From NCBI RefSeq assembly GCF_014203555.1, contig NZ_JACHJH010000002.1, positions 1 through 64,000 of the forward strand: a stretch of DNA of 64,000 nucleotides, written 5' to 3'. This DNA comes from Streptomyces olivoverticillatus (lineage in GTDB: Bacteria > Actinomycetota > Actinomycetes > Streptomycetales > Streptomycetaceae). Shown piece after piece: positions 17,430 to 26,328 of the stretch. Each line of letters opens with the position of its first letter. Position 1 is the stretch's first letter. Under the pieces are notes generated by a model that was not told the DNA's origin, ran no database searches, and saw only the letters and a list, made by a program, of their open reading frames with translations. Made by a program: the position numbers and the translations under genes.

Positions 17430-20400
17430 GAACAGCCCGGCCGGGGGACCACCGACCGGGCCCAAGGGCGAGGGCGGCCTCGACCAGGGCACCCTCACCG
17501 CCTACCTCCAGCGCTATTACCTGCACACCGCGCCCGAAGACCTGACCGGCCGCGACCCGGTCGACGTCTACGGCGCGGGGATCTCCCACTACCGGCTCGC
17601 CGAAAACCGGCCGCAGGGCACCGCGAACGTCCGCGTGCACACCCCGACCGTCGAGGAGAACGGCTGGACCTCCAGCCACTCCGTCGTCGAGGTCGTCACC
17701 GACGACATGCCCTTCCTGGTCGACTCCGTGACCAACGAGCTCTCCCGGCAGAACCGCGGCATCCACGTCGTCATCCACCCGCAGATGATCGTTCGCCGTG
17801 ACGTCACCGGCCGGCTGCTGGAGGTCCTCGGCTCCTCGTGCGACGCCCACGGCCCCGGCAAGGACGCCGCCCGCCCGCACGACGCGCTCGTCGAGTCCTG
17901 GATCCACGTCGAGATCGACCGCGAGACCGACCGCGAAGACCTCAAGCAGATCGCCGCCGACCTGCTGCGCGTCCTGTCCGACGTCCGCGAGACCGTCGAG
18001 GACTGGGGCAAGATGCGCGACGCCGCGCTGCGCATCGCCGACGGCCTGGCCGATGAGCCGACCGACGAGATCCCCGAGACCGAGCTGGACGAGGCCCGCG
18101 AGCTGCTGCGCTGGCTGGCCGCCGACCACTTCACCTTCCTCGGCTACCGCGAGTACGACCTGACGAAGGTCGCCACCGAGGACGGCGAGGAGGAGGACGT
18201 GCTCACCGCCGTCCCCGGCACCGGCCTCGGCATCCTGCGCTCCGACCCCTCGCACACCGTCGACGGGCACCACGACGGCCACCACGCCCCGCTCGCCCGC
18301 TTCTCGTCGTCGTCCTTCAACCGGCTCCCGGCGGACGCCCGTGCCAAGGCCCGCGAGCACAAGCTGCTCGTCCTCACCAAGGCCAACAGCCGCGCCACCG
18401 TGCACCGCCCCTCCTACCTCGACTACATCGGGGTGAAGAAGTTCGATGCCGCCGGCAACGTGATCGGCGAGCGCCGCTTCCTGGGCCTGTTCTCCTCGGC
18501 CGCGTACACCGAGTCCGTGCGCCGCGTCCCGGTCATCCGCCGCAAGGTCGCCCAGGTCCTGGAGGACGCGGGCTTCACCCCCGACAGCCACGACGGCCGC
18601 GACCTGCTCCAGATCCTGGAGACCTACCCGCGCGACGAGCTGTTCCAGACGGACAGCGAGCAGCTGCTTCCCATCGCCACCAGCGTGCTCTACCTGCAGG
18701 AGCGTCGCCGCCTGCGGCTGTACCTGCGGCGCGACGAGTACGGGCGCTACTACTCCGCCCTGGTCTACCTGCCCCGCGACCGCTACACCACCGGCGTCCG
18801 GCTGCGTCTGATCGACATCCTCAAGGAGGAGCTCGGCGGCACCTCCGTCGACTTCACCGCCTGGAACACCGAGTCGGTCCTCTCCCGCCTGCATTTCGTC
18901 GTGCGCGTCGAGCCGGGCGCCACCCTGCCCGACCTCACCGACGCCGATGTCGAGCGCATCGAGGCCCGCCTGGTGGAGGCCGCCCGCTCCTGGGCCGACG
19001 GCTTCGCCGAGACGCTGACCGCCGAGGTCGGCGAGGAGCGCGCTGCGGAGCTGCTGCGCCGCTACGCCCAGGCCTTCCCCGAGGGCTACAAGGCCGACCA
19101 CAGCCCCCGCGCCGCCGTCTCCGACCTCGGTCACCTGGAGAAGCTCACCACCGCGGGCGGCGGCCACGACTTCGAGCTCAGCCTCTACGAGCCCGTGGGC
19201 GCGGCCCCGGGCGAGCGCCGCTTCAAGATCTACCGCACGGGCGAGCCGGTCTCCCTCTCCGCCGTCCTGCCGGTGCTGCAGCGCCTCGGCGTCGAGGTCG
19301 TCGACGAGCGCCCGTACGAGCTGCGCTGCTCGGACCGGTCCAACGCGTGGATCTACGACTTCGGCCTGCGGATGCCCGAGCGCATCGAGGGCGACAACGC
19401 CCGCGGCCGCTTCCAGGACGCCTTCGCCGCCGTCTGGACCGGCAACGCGGAGAACGACAACTTCAACAACCTCGTGCTGCGCGCCGGTCTCGACTGGCGC
19501 CAGGCCATGGTGCTGCGGGCCTACGCCAAGTACTTGCGGCAGGCAGCCTGGCCGTTCAGCCAGGCCTACATGGAGGACACCCTCAGCAACAACGTTCACA
19601 CCACCCGCCTGCTGGTCAACCTCTTCGAGGCCCGTATGTCGCCCGCGCTCCAGCGCGCCGGCAACGAGCTGATCGACGGCATGCTGGAGGAGCTGGACGG
19701 CGCGCTGGACCAGGTCGCCAGCCTCGACGAGGACCGCATCCTGCGGGCCTTCCTCACCGTCATCAAGGCCACCCTGCGCACCAACCACTTCCAGCGCGAC
19801 GCCGAGGGCAAGCCGCACGGCTACCTGTCCATCAAGCTGGACCCGCAGGCCATCCCGGAGCTGCCCGCGCCGCGCCCGGCCTACGAGATCTGGGTCTACT
19901 CCCCGCGTGTCGAGGGCGTGCACCTGCGCTTCGGCAAGGTCGCCCGAGGCGGTCTGCGCTGGTCCGACCGGCGTGAGGACTTCCGCACCGAGATCCTCGG
20001 CCTGGTCAAGGCCCAGATGGTGAAGAACACCGTCATCGTGCCGGTCGGCGCCAAGGGCGGCTTCGTCGGCAAGCGGCTGCCGGACCCGTCCGTCGACCGT
20101 GACGCGTGGCTGGCCGAGGGCATCGCCTCGTACAAGACCTTCATCTCCGGCCTGCTCGACATCACCGACAACATGGTCGGCGGCGAGGTCGTGCCCCCCA
20201 AGGACGTCGTGCGCCACGACGAGGACGACACCTACCTGGTCGTCGCCGCCGACAAGGGCACCGCGACCTTCTCCGACATCGCCAACGAGGTCGCCGAGTC
20301 CTACGGCTTCTGGCTCGGCGACGCCTTCGCCTCCGGCGGCTCGGCGGGCTACGACCACAAGGGCATGGGCATCACCGCCCGCGGTGCCTGGGAGTCCGTC

Positions 20401-22374
20401 AAGCGGCACTTCCGCGAGCTGGGCCACAACACCCAGACGCAGGACTTCACCGTCGTCGGTGTCGGCGACATGTCCGGTGACGTCTTCGGCAACGGCATGC
20501 TGCTCTCCGAGCACATCCGCCTGGTCGCCGCCTTCGACCACCGGCACATCTTCCTCGACCCGACGCCCGACGCGGCCGTCTCCTACGCCGAGCGCCGCCG
20601 CCTGTTCGAGCTGCCCCGCTCCTCCTGGGCGGACTACGACACCTCGCTGCTCTCCGCGGGCGGCGGCGTCCACCCGCGCACGGCCAAGTCGATCCCGGTC
20701 AACGCCCATGTGCGCCAAGCCCTCGGCATCGAGCCGGGCATCAGCAAGATGACGCCCGCCGAGCTGATGAAGGCCATCCTGCGCGCCCCGGTCGACCTCC
20801 TGTGGAACGGCGGCATCGGCACCTACGCCAAGGCCTCCACCGAGTCGCACGGCGACGTCGGCGACAAGGCGAACGACGCGATCCGCGTCGACGGCCGGGA
20901 CCTGCGGGTCAAGGTCGTCGGCGAGGGCGGCAACCTGGGCCTGACCCAGCTCGGCCGCATCGAGTTCGCGCTGGCCGGCGGCCCGGACTCCACCGGCGGC
21001 CGGATCAACACCGACGCCATCGACAACAGCGCGGGCGTGGACACCTCCGACCACGAGGTGAACATCAAGATCCTGCTCAACGCCCTGGTCACGGACGGCG
21101 ACATGACCGTCAAGCAGCGCAACAAGCTGCTGGCGGAGATGACCGACGAGGTCGGCGAGCTGGTGCTGCGCAACAACTACGCGCAGAACGTCGCCCTGGC
21201 CAACGCCGTGGCCCAGGCCCCCAGCCTGCTCCACGCCCACCAGCGCATCATGCGCAGGCTCAGCCGCGACGGTCACCTGGACCGCGCCCTGGAGTTCCTG
21301 CCCAACGACCGGCAGATCCGCGAGCGACTGTCCACGGGCCGTGGCCTGACCCAGCCCGAACTCGCCGTCCTGCTGGCCTACATCAAGATCACCACGGCCG
21401 AGGAGCTGCTCGCCACGGAGCTCCCCGACGACCGGTACCTGCAGCGGCTGCTGTACGCCTACTTCCCGCAGGCGCTGCGCCAGTCGTTCGGCGAGCAGAT
21501 CGACAACCACGCGCTGCGTCGCGAGATCGTCACGACCGTCCTGGTCAACGACACGGTCAACTCCGGTGGTTCGACGTTCCTGCACCGACTGCGGGAGGAG
21601 ACCGGAGCCTCGCTGGAGGAGATCGTCCGGGCGCAGACCGCGGCCCGCGAGATCTTCAGCCTGAACGCGGTGTGGGACGCCGTGGAGGCGCTCGACAACG
21701 TGGTCGCGGCAGACGTCCAGACCCGGATCCGGCTGCACTCGCGCCGCCTGGTCGAGCGTGGCACCCGCTGGCTGCTGAACAACCGTCCGCAGCCGCTGCA
21801 GCTGGCCGAGACCATCGAGTTCTTCCGTGACGGCGTGGAGACGGTCTGGGGCGAGCTGCCCAAGCTGGTGTGCGGCGCAGACCTCGAGTGGTGGCAGTCC
21901 ATCCACGACGAGCTCGTGGCGGCCGGCGTCCCCGGCGAGCTGGCGGTGCGCGTGGCGGGCTTCTCGTCCGTCTTCCCGGCGCTCGACATCGTGGCCACCG
22001 CGGAGCGCACGGACAAGGACCCGCTGGACGTGGCCGAGGTGTACTACGACCTCGGCGACCGGCTGCACATCACCCAGCTGATGGACCGGATCATCGAGCT
22101 GCCGCGCGCCGACCGCTGGCAGTCCATGGCCCGTGCCTCCATCCGCGAGGACCTGTACTCGGCTCACGCGGCGCTCACCGCTGAGGTTCTCTCGGTGGGC
22201 AACGGCTCCTCCACTCCGGACCAGCGGTTCCGCGAGTGGGAGGAGAAGAACACCGCGATCCTGACCCGCGCACGGACGACGCTGGACGAGATCCGGGGCT
22301 CCGACGCCTTCGACCTCGCCAACCTGTCGGTGGCCATGCGGACGATGCGAACGCTGCTGCGTACGCACTCGTGA
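17368..22374 (+). CDS. gdh: NAD-specific glutamate dehydrogenase, large (about 180 kDa) class
   Basis: Catalyses NAD-dependent oxidative deamination of glutamate to 2-oxoglutarate, a catabolic link between nitrogen and carbon metabolism. The 1668-residue product is the L-180 GDH type known from Streptomyces clavuligerus and Pseudomonas: a long N-terminal regulatory region with ACT-like segments (about 1-730), a central catalytic domain with FGKVARGGLRWSDRREDFRTE, a PVGAKGGFVGKRLP segment and DMSGDVFGNGMLLS, and a helical C-terminal region. ATG at 17368 follows AGGAG at 10 nt and is chosen by homology; an in-frame start 51 nt upstream lacks a ribosome site. It is followed by a strong terminator. 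Confidence 0.96.
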   Translation: MQTKLDEAKAELLERAVRVAENSPAGGPPTGPKGEGGLDQGTLTAYLQRYYLHTAPEDLTGRDPVDVYGAGISHYRLAENRPQGTANVRVHTPTVEENGWTSSHSVVEVVTDDMPFLVDSVTNELSRQNRGIHVVIHPQMIVRRDVTGRLLEVLGSSCDAHGPGKDAARPHDALVESWIHVEIDRETDREDLKQIAADLLRVLSDVRETVEDWGKMRDAALRIADGLADEPTDEIPETELDEARELLRWLAADHFTFLGYREYDLTKVATEDGEEEDVLTAVPGTGLGILRSDPSHTVDGHHDGHHAPLARFSSSSFNRLPADARAKAREHKLLVLTKANSRATVHRPSYLDYIGVKKFDAAGNVIGERRFLGLFSSAAYTESVRRVPVIRRKVAQVLEDAGFTPDSHDGRDLLQILETYPRDELFQTDSEQLLPIATSVLYLQERRRLRLYLRRDEYGRYYSALVYLPRDRYTTGVRLRLIDILKEELGGTSVDFTAWNTESVLSRLHFVVRVEPGATLPDLTDADVERIEARLVEAARSWADGFAETLTAEVGEERAAELLRRYAQAFPEGYKADHSPRAAVSDLGHLEKLTTAGGGHDFELSLYEPVGAAPGERRFKIYRTGEPVSLSAVLPVLQRLGVEVVDERPYELRCSDRSNAWIYDFGLRMPERIEGDNARGRFQDAFAAVWTGNAENDNFNNLVLRAGLDWRQAMVLRAYAKYLRQAAWPFSQAYMEDTLSNNVHTTRLLVNLFEARMSPALQRAGNELIDGMLEELDGALDQVASLDEDRILRAFLTVIKATLRTNHFQRDAEGKPHGYLSIKLDPQAIPELPAPRPAYEIWVYSPRVEGVHLRFGKVARGGLRWSDRREDFRTEILGLVKAQMVKNTVIVPVGAKGGFVGKRLPDPSVDRDAWLAEGIASYKTFISGLLDITDNMVGGEVVPPKDVVRHDEDDTYLVVAADKGTATFSDIANEVAESYGFWLGDAFASGGSAGYDHKGMGITARGAWESVKRHFRELGHNTQTQDFTVVGVGDMSGDVFGNGMLLSEHIRLVAAFDHRHIFLDPTPDAAVSYAERRRLFELPRSSWADYDTSLLSAGGGVHPRTAKSIPVNAHVRQALGIEPGISKMTPAELMKAILRAPVDLLWNGGIGTYAKASTESHGDVGDKANDAIRVDGRDLRVKVVGEGGNLGLTQLGRIEFALAGGPDSTGGRINTDAIDNSAGVDTSDHEVNIKILLNALVTDGDMTVKQRNKLLAEMTDEVGELVLRNNYAQNVALANAVAQAPSLLHAHQRIMRRLSRDGHLDRALEFLPNDRQIRERLSTGRGLTQPELAVLLAYIKITTAEELLATELPDDRYLQRLLYAYFPQALRQSFGEQIDNHALRREIVTTVLVNDTVNSGGSTFLHRLREETGASLEEIVRAQTAAREIFSLNAVWDAVEALDNVVAADVQTRIRLHSRRLVERGTRWLLNNRPQPLQLAETIEFFRDGVETVWGELPKLVCGADLEWWQSIHDELVAAGVPGELAVRVAGFSSVFPALDIVATAERTDKDPLDVAEVYYDLGDRLHITQLMDRIIELPRADRWQSMARASIREDLYSAHAALTAEVLSVGNGSSTPDQRFREWEEKNTAILTRARTTLDEIRGSDAFDLANLSVAMRTMRTLLRTHS

Positions 22375-22449
22375 TGCGGGCCGGCTGCCGCAGGGTGACG
22401 CCACCCCGGTGAGCAGCACGGCAGCCATGCGATCAGCTGTGGCGTAAAT

Positions 22450-22486
22450 GGGGCGGTCCTGGGAAATACCCCCAGGGCCGCCCCTT
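22450..22486 (+). terminator. gdh terminator
   Basis: GGGGCGGTCCTGGG (22450-22463) pairs with CCCAGGGCCGCCCC (22471-22484), one mismatch, 7-nt loop, followed by TT. Confidence 0.75.
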
Positions 22487-22506
22487 GCGCATGCTAAGAG
22501 AGACGG

Positions 22507-23664
22507 ATGAAGGTCGTTTCACGGCTCGTGTCCACCCCGATGCGCCGCGAGAGGGCCATTGCGGTGGCCGTTCATCTCACCTTGGCCGCCGTTGGCTTCA
22601 CCGTCCTGTTGCTCATCAATCACCACCTCGGGCACGGGGTGCGTTATGTGCTCTACCGCTGGGACAGCGGCAATTACCTCCGCGTCGCCGAGCGCGGCTA
22701 CCCGGGCGCCATCGCGTACCGCCCCAGCGGGATGCCCGACTACAGCCGGCTCGCCTTCTTCCCGCTCGTCCCCGCGCTGATCCGCAGCGTCCACCTGGCG
22801 ACGACGCTGCCGTACGCCTACGCCGGGGTGCTGGTGTCCTGGTGTGCGGCGGCGGTGGCGGCGGCCGGGGTGTACACGCTCGTACGGGCCGTGGGCGCGA
22901 GCAGGGGCGCGGGATACGCGTGCGTGGCGCTGTGGTCCTGTTCGCCGTACGCGTTCGCGCTGTGGGTGCCCTATTCGGAGGCCGTCTTCAGTGCGCTGCT
23001 GGTGTGGTCCGTGGTGGCCCTGCTGGCGGGCCGGTGGCTGACGGCGGCGCTGCTGTGCACGCTGGCGGGGACGGTGCGTCCGACGGCCGTGGTGCTGATC
23101 GCGACGGTGCTGGCGGCCGCCGGGTGGGCGGTGCTGCAGCGGCGTGACGGGTGGCGGCCGTGGGTGGCATTGCTGCTGGCGCCGGTGGGGCTGGCGGGGA
23201 GCTGGCTGTTCCTGGGAAGCAGAGTGGGCCGTTGGGACGGCTGGTTCGAGGCGGAACGGGCGTGGGGGCAGTCGTTCGACTTCGGGGTGGGCACCTGGCA
23301 GGTCCTGCGTGACATCCTGGCCTTCCGCCATTTGCACGGGATCGATGACGTGCGGCACGCGGTGGTGCTGGCGCTGGTCCTGCTGACGGCCGTCGGGGTG
23401 CTCGCCCTGGCGCTCGACCGGAGCGTGCCGTGGCCGCTGGTGGTGCTCGTCGCCGGGGCGTGGGTACTGATGGTGGGGACGCCCGGCTCGCCGTTCTCGA
23501 AGCCACGTTTCATGCTGCCGTTCCTGCCGGTTCTGCTGCTGTTGGTGGCCCGGCCGCTCGCGCGTGCTCCGCTGGTGGTGCGCGTTTGTCTCTACGGTGG
23601 AGGTGCGGTGGTCTCGGGTTGGTACGCGGCCGGGTTGCTGGTGCTGTTCGTGGGATCGCCGTGA
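22507..23664 (+). CDS. PIG-V-like mannosyltransferase, membrane protein
   Basis: A 385-residue integral membrane protein with about eight to ten hydrophobic segments. The first extracytoplasmic loop holds YRWDSGNYLRVAERGYPG; RWDSxxY is the signature of PIG-V-type GT-C mannosyltransferases, which use polyprenyl/dolichyl-phosphate mannose. Later landmarks are RLAFFPLVPALIR, LWVPYSEAVFSALLVWSV and a C-terminal GSPFSKPRFMLPFLPVLLLL. The expected reaction is addition of mannose to a lipid-linked or surface acceptor on the outer face. It opens the glycan gene block. Its 3' end overlaps the convergent GtrA gene by 73 nt. Confidence 0.82.
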   Translation: MKVVSRLVSTPMRRERAIAVAVHLTLAAVGFTVLLLINHHLGHGVRYVLYRWDSGNYLRVAERGYPGAIAYRPSGMPDYSRLAFFPLVPALIRSVHLATTLPYAYAGVLVSWCAAAVAAAGVYTLVRAVGASRGAGYACVALWSCSPYAFALWVPYSEAVFSALLVWSVVALLAGRWLTAALLCTLAGTVRPTAVVLIATVLAAAGWAVLQRRDGWRPWVALLLAPVGLAGSWLFLGSRVGRWDGWFEAERAWGQSFDFGVGTWQVLRDILAFRHLHGIDDVRHAVVLALVLLTAVGVLALALDRSVPWPLVVLVAGAWVLMVGTPGSPFSKPRFMLPFLPVLLLLVARPLARAPLVVRVCLYGGGAVVSGWYAAGLLVLFVGSP

Positions 23665-24155
23665 CGGCTGCCGTGTTCCGGGCCGCCGCGGGGCAGGGTC
23701 CGGAAGACCCAGGCCCGGTAGGACCAGAAGCGGAACAGGGTGGCGGTCCCGATGCCCAGGAACTTGAAGAGGTTGCTCAGGACCGGGCTGTCCCCCCAGC
23801 CGAAGCCGTACGTCGCGGTGTAGAGCACACCGTTCTCGATGATCAGGCCGGCCGTGCTGAAGACCGCGAAGAGCACCACCTCTCTGCTGCGGCGGGTCTT
23901 GTCGCGGTCCCGGTAGGTGAAGTAGCGCAGCCCCAGGTAGTTGAAGGCGATGGCGACGACGGTCGCGATCACGCTGCAGCGGACCACCGGCAGGTGGGTG
24001 GCACCCCGGCACACGTTGAAGACCCCGAGGTTGACGAAGATCCCCAGTCCGCCCACGGTGCCGAACTTTGCGAACTCCTGTCCGAGCGCCATCAGGCCGA
24101 GCCGGCCGCGTGTGCGCTTCCCCCTCGATTGCGTCGGTCGCACGGGCATCTCCAT
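23592..24155 (-). CDS. GtrA-family membrane protein
   Basis: A 187-residue protein with four predicted membrane helices: FGTVGGLGIFVNLGVFNV, SVIATVVAIAFNYLGLRYF, VLFAVFSTAGLIIENGVLY and LFKFLGIGTATLFRFWSYRAWVF (positions about 30-150). The ending NYLGLRYFTY ... FRFWSYRAWVF is typical of GtrA proteins, which are thought to flip polyprenyl-phosphate sugars across the membrane. The ATG at 24155 has only a weak ribosome site, and a second in-frame ATG follows 6 nt later. It fits the polyprenol-mannose theme of its neighbours. The gene ends inside the convergent PIG-V-like gene. Confidence 0.85.
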   Translation of the reverse strand: MEMPVRPTQSRGKRTRGRLGLMALGQEFAKFGTVGGLGIFVNLGVFNVCRGATHLPVVRCSVIATVVAIAFNYLGLRYFTYRDRDKTRRSREVVLFAVFSTAGLIIENGVLYTATYGFGWGDSPVLSNLFKFLGIGTATLFRFWSYRAWVFRTLPRGGPEHGSRHGDPTNSTSNPAAYQPETTAPPP

Positions 24156-24179
24156 ATACGGTCGCCACGCGTAGCGGAC

Positions 24180-24260
24180 ATTTCACGTAGACAAGTGATT
24201 GTAGTGTAAATTGCCGCAAAAACTGACGCAGTGCGACGGTGCGACGACAATGGGCGAGGA
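24180..24260. promoter_or_regulatory. AT-rich divergent promoter region (GtrA gene / nucleotidyltransferase gene)
   Basis: On the minus strand TACAAT (plus-strand 24198-24203) is a good -10 for the GtrA gene. On the plus strand TAAATT (24207-24212) fits TANNNT for the nucleotidyltransferase gene. -35 elements are not clear. This is the most AT-rich stretch I noticed in the window. Confidence 0.4.
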
Positions 24261-24266
24261 ACTGGC

Positions 24267-25346
24267 ATGACAGAGGCGGTACTGCTCGTCGGCGGCAAGG
24301 GCACACGCCTCCAGCCGCTCACCATCAACACGCCGAAACCGATGGTCCCGGCCGCGGGAGTGCCCTTCCTCGCCCACCAGCTGGCGCGCGCCAGAGCCGC
24401 CGGCGTCGACCACGTCGTGCTCGCCACCTCCTACCTCGCCGAGGTTTTCGAGCCCTACTTCGGCGACGGCTCCGCGCACGGCATCCGGCTGACGTACGTC
24501 ACCGAGGACGAGCCGCTCGGCACGGGCGGGGCGATCCGCAGCGCCGCCCGCGCCCTGTCCGCCCGGCCGGGTGATCCCGTGCTCGTCTTCAACGGCGACA
24601 TCCTCACCGGGCTCGACATCCCGGACCTGCTGCTGCGCCACGAGCGGGCCCAGGCCGACGTCACCCTGCACCTGACCCGGGTCGCCGACCCCCGGGCCTT
24701 CGGCCTGGTCCCCACCGACGCCACGGGCCGCGTCCTGGCCTTCACCGAGAAGCCGCGGCACCCGGACGAGATCGTCACCGACCAGGTCAACGCCGGCTGC
24801 TACGTCTTCCGGCGCCAGGTCATCGACGGCATCCCCGACGACCGTCCGGTCTCCGTCGAGCGCGAGACCTTCCCCGGCCTGCTGGCCGACGGCGCCCTGC
24901 TGCACGGCGTGGTCGACGGCTCGTACTGGCTGGACCTGGGCCGCCCCGCCTCGTTCGTCCAGGCCTCCGCCGACCTGGTGCGCGGCATCGTCCGCTCCCC
25001 GGCCGTCCCCGGCGAGCCGGGCGAGTACCTGGTACTGCCCGGGGCGCACGTCGAGCGCGGGGCCAGGCTCGGCGGCGGCACGGTCGTGGGCGCCGGAGCG
25101 CGGGTCGGGGACGGCGCGGACGTCCAGGGCTCGGTCGTGCTGGACGGCGCCCGCATCGAGGCCGGGGCGCAGGTGCGGGCCTCCATGGTCGGCACCGGCG
25201 CCCGCGTCGGCCCGCGGACGGTGCTCGACGGGGCGGTCATCGGCGACCACTCCGAGATCGGCGCCGACAACGAACTGCGCGAGGGAGCCCGCATCTGGTG
25301 CGGCACGGCCATCCCGGACGCGGCGATCCGCTTCTCCGCCGTCTGA
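24267..25346 (+). CDS. Sugar-1-phosphate nucleotidyltransferase (mannose-1-phosphate guanylyltransferase-like)
   Basis: A 359-residue enzyme making an NDP-sugar from sugar-1-phosphate and NTP. The N-terminal nucleotidyltransferase domain (1-235) has [15 protein letters not shown], the metal-binding [10 protein letters not shown] and [19 protein letters not shown]. The C-terminal part (about 255-350) is a left-handed beta-helix of hexapeptide repeats ([20 protein letters not shown] and on). The arrangement matches GDP-mannose pyrophosphorylases; a dTDP-glucose or UDP-sugar use cannot be excluded. The ATG follows GAGGAAC at 5-6 nt. Its product would supply the Dpm/Ppm-like enzyme encoded next. 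Confidence 0.88.
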   Translation: MTEAVLLVGGKGTRLQPLTINTPKPMVPAAGVPFLAHQLARARAAGVDHVVLATSYLAEVFEPYFGDGSAHGIRLTYVTEDEPLGTGGAIRSAARALSARPGDPVLVFNGDILTGLDIPDLLLRHERAQADVTLHLTRVADPRAFGLVPTDATGRVLAFTEKPRHPDEIVTDQVNAGCYVFRRQVIDGIPDDRPVSVERETFPGLLADGALLHGVVDGSYWLDLGRPASFVQASADLVRGIVRSPAVPGEPGEYLVLPGAHVERGARLGGGTVVGAGARVGDGADVQGSVVLDGARIEAGAQVRASMVGTGARVGPRTVLDGAVIGDHSEIGADNELREGARIWCGTAIPDAAIRFSAV

Positions 25347-25464
25347 GCGACGCGCTGTGCGTCCTCACATGCCTCACATGAATGCTGTACGTCCTGACAT
25401 GAATGAGGTTGATGAATCGATGTGCGCGTCCCCACTGGAAACCCCCGTGGCAAAGGATCAGCTC

Positions 25465-26325
25465 ATGAGCACTTTGAGTAGCACGACCGCCGCGACCCCG
25501 CTCCCCGCGGAGTGGGCCGCCACCGTGACGACCGTCGTGATGCCGACCTACAACGAGGCGGCGAACCTGCCCACCATGGCCGAAGCGCTCATGGCGCTTC
25601 CGCTGGACGGGCTGCGGCTGCTGGTCGTCGACGACAACAGCCCCGACGGCACCGGAGACGTCGCCGAGCAACTGGCCGAGAAGTACAACGAGCCCGGCCG
25701 CCCCCGCGTCGGGGTGCTGCACCGCACCGCCAAGGAGGGCCTGGGGCGCGCCTACGCCGCCGGCATGGAGCGGGCGGTTGCCGAGGGCGCCGCCTACGTC
25801 GTGCAGATGGACGCGGACGGCAGCCATCCGGCCGAGAAGATCGCGGAGATGCTCGGCGTCGCGCTGGCCACCGGGGCGGAGGTCGTCGTCGGCAGCCGGT
25901 ACGTGCCGGGAGGCACCCTCTCCGACGCCTGGAAGGCCCACCGCAAGCTGCTCTCCCGCTGGGCGAACGCCTACGCCAGCAGCATCCTCGGCACCCGCGT
26001 CCGCGACATCACCAGCGGTTTCAACCTCTGGAGCGCACAGGCGCTGCACGCCATCGACCTCGCGTCCGTCGACAGCGCGGGCTACAGCTTCCAGGTGGAG
26101 ACGAAGTACCGGGCGCTCAAGGCCGGATTCACCGTGATGGAGGTGCCGATCCACTTCGAGGACCGCACGGTGGGCGAGTCGAAGATGAACCTGGCGGTCC
26201 AGCTCGAATCCGTGGCCATGCCGTGGCGCTTGCGGTCGAAGGCGCTGCGCGGGGGAGGGCGGGGCGGTTCCGCAGGCGGATCCTGTTCCGCGGGCGGGGC
26301 CCGGAGCGCCGAGCACCGCCGCTGA
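25465..26325 (+). CDS. Polyprenol monophosphomannose synthase (Dpm1/Ppm1-like GT2)
   Basis: A 286-residue GT2 enzyme that transfers mannose from GDP-mannose to polyprenyl phosphate on the cytoplasmic face. Motifs are [15 protein letters not shown] (near 22-36), [15 protein letters not shown], the metal-binding [13 protein letters not shown], and the acceptor-loop region [23 protein letters not shown] followed by RTVGESKM. There are no C-terminal membrane helices, so it is the soluble Dpm1 type. ATG 25465 follows AAAGGA. The frame extends upstream through several ATG codons created by short repeats (25363-25401), so a longer N-terminus is possible. The downstream gene begins 3 nt after the stop. 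Confidence 0.9.
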   Translation: MSTLSSTTAATPLPAEWAATVTTVVMPTYNEAANLPTMAEALMALPLDGLRLLVVDDNSPDGTGDVAEQLAEKYNEPGRPRVGVLHRTAKEGLGRAYAAGMERAVAEGAAYVVQMDADGSHPAEKIAEMLGVALATGAEVVVGSRYVPGGTLSDAWKAHRKLLSRWANAYASSILGTRVRDITSGFNLWSAQALHAIDLASVDSAGYSFQVETKYRALKAGFTVMEVPIHFEDRTVGESKMNLAVQLESVAMPWRLRSKALRGGGRGGSAGGSCSAGGARSAEHRR

Positions 26326-26328
26326 GCC

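Noticed and set aside
17335..22428. A 1697-codon open frame on the minus strand opposite gdh
   Set aside because: It mirrors gdh almost exactly. Strong GC3 bias removes stop codons on the complementary strand, and the translation (Val/Leu/Asp/Gly/Arg-rich) shows no domain. The same holds for long antisense frames at 11882-15001, 3102-5387 and 4834-7125.
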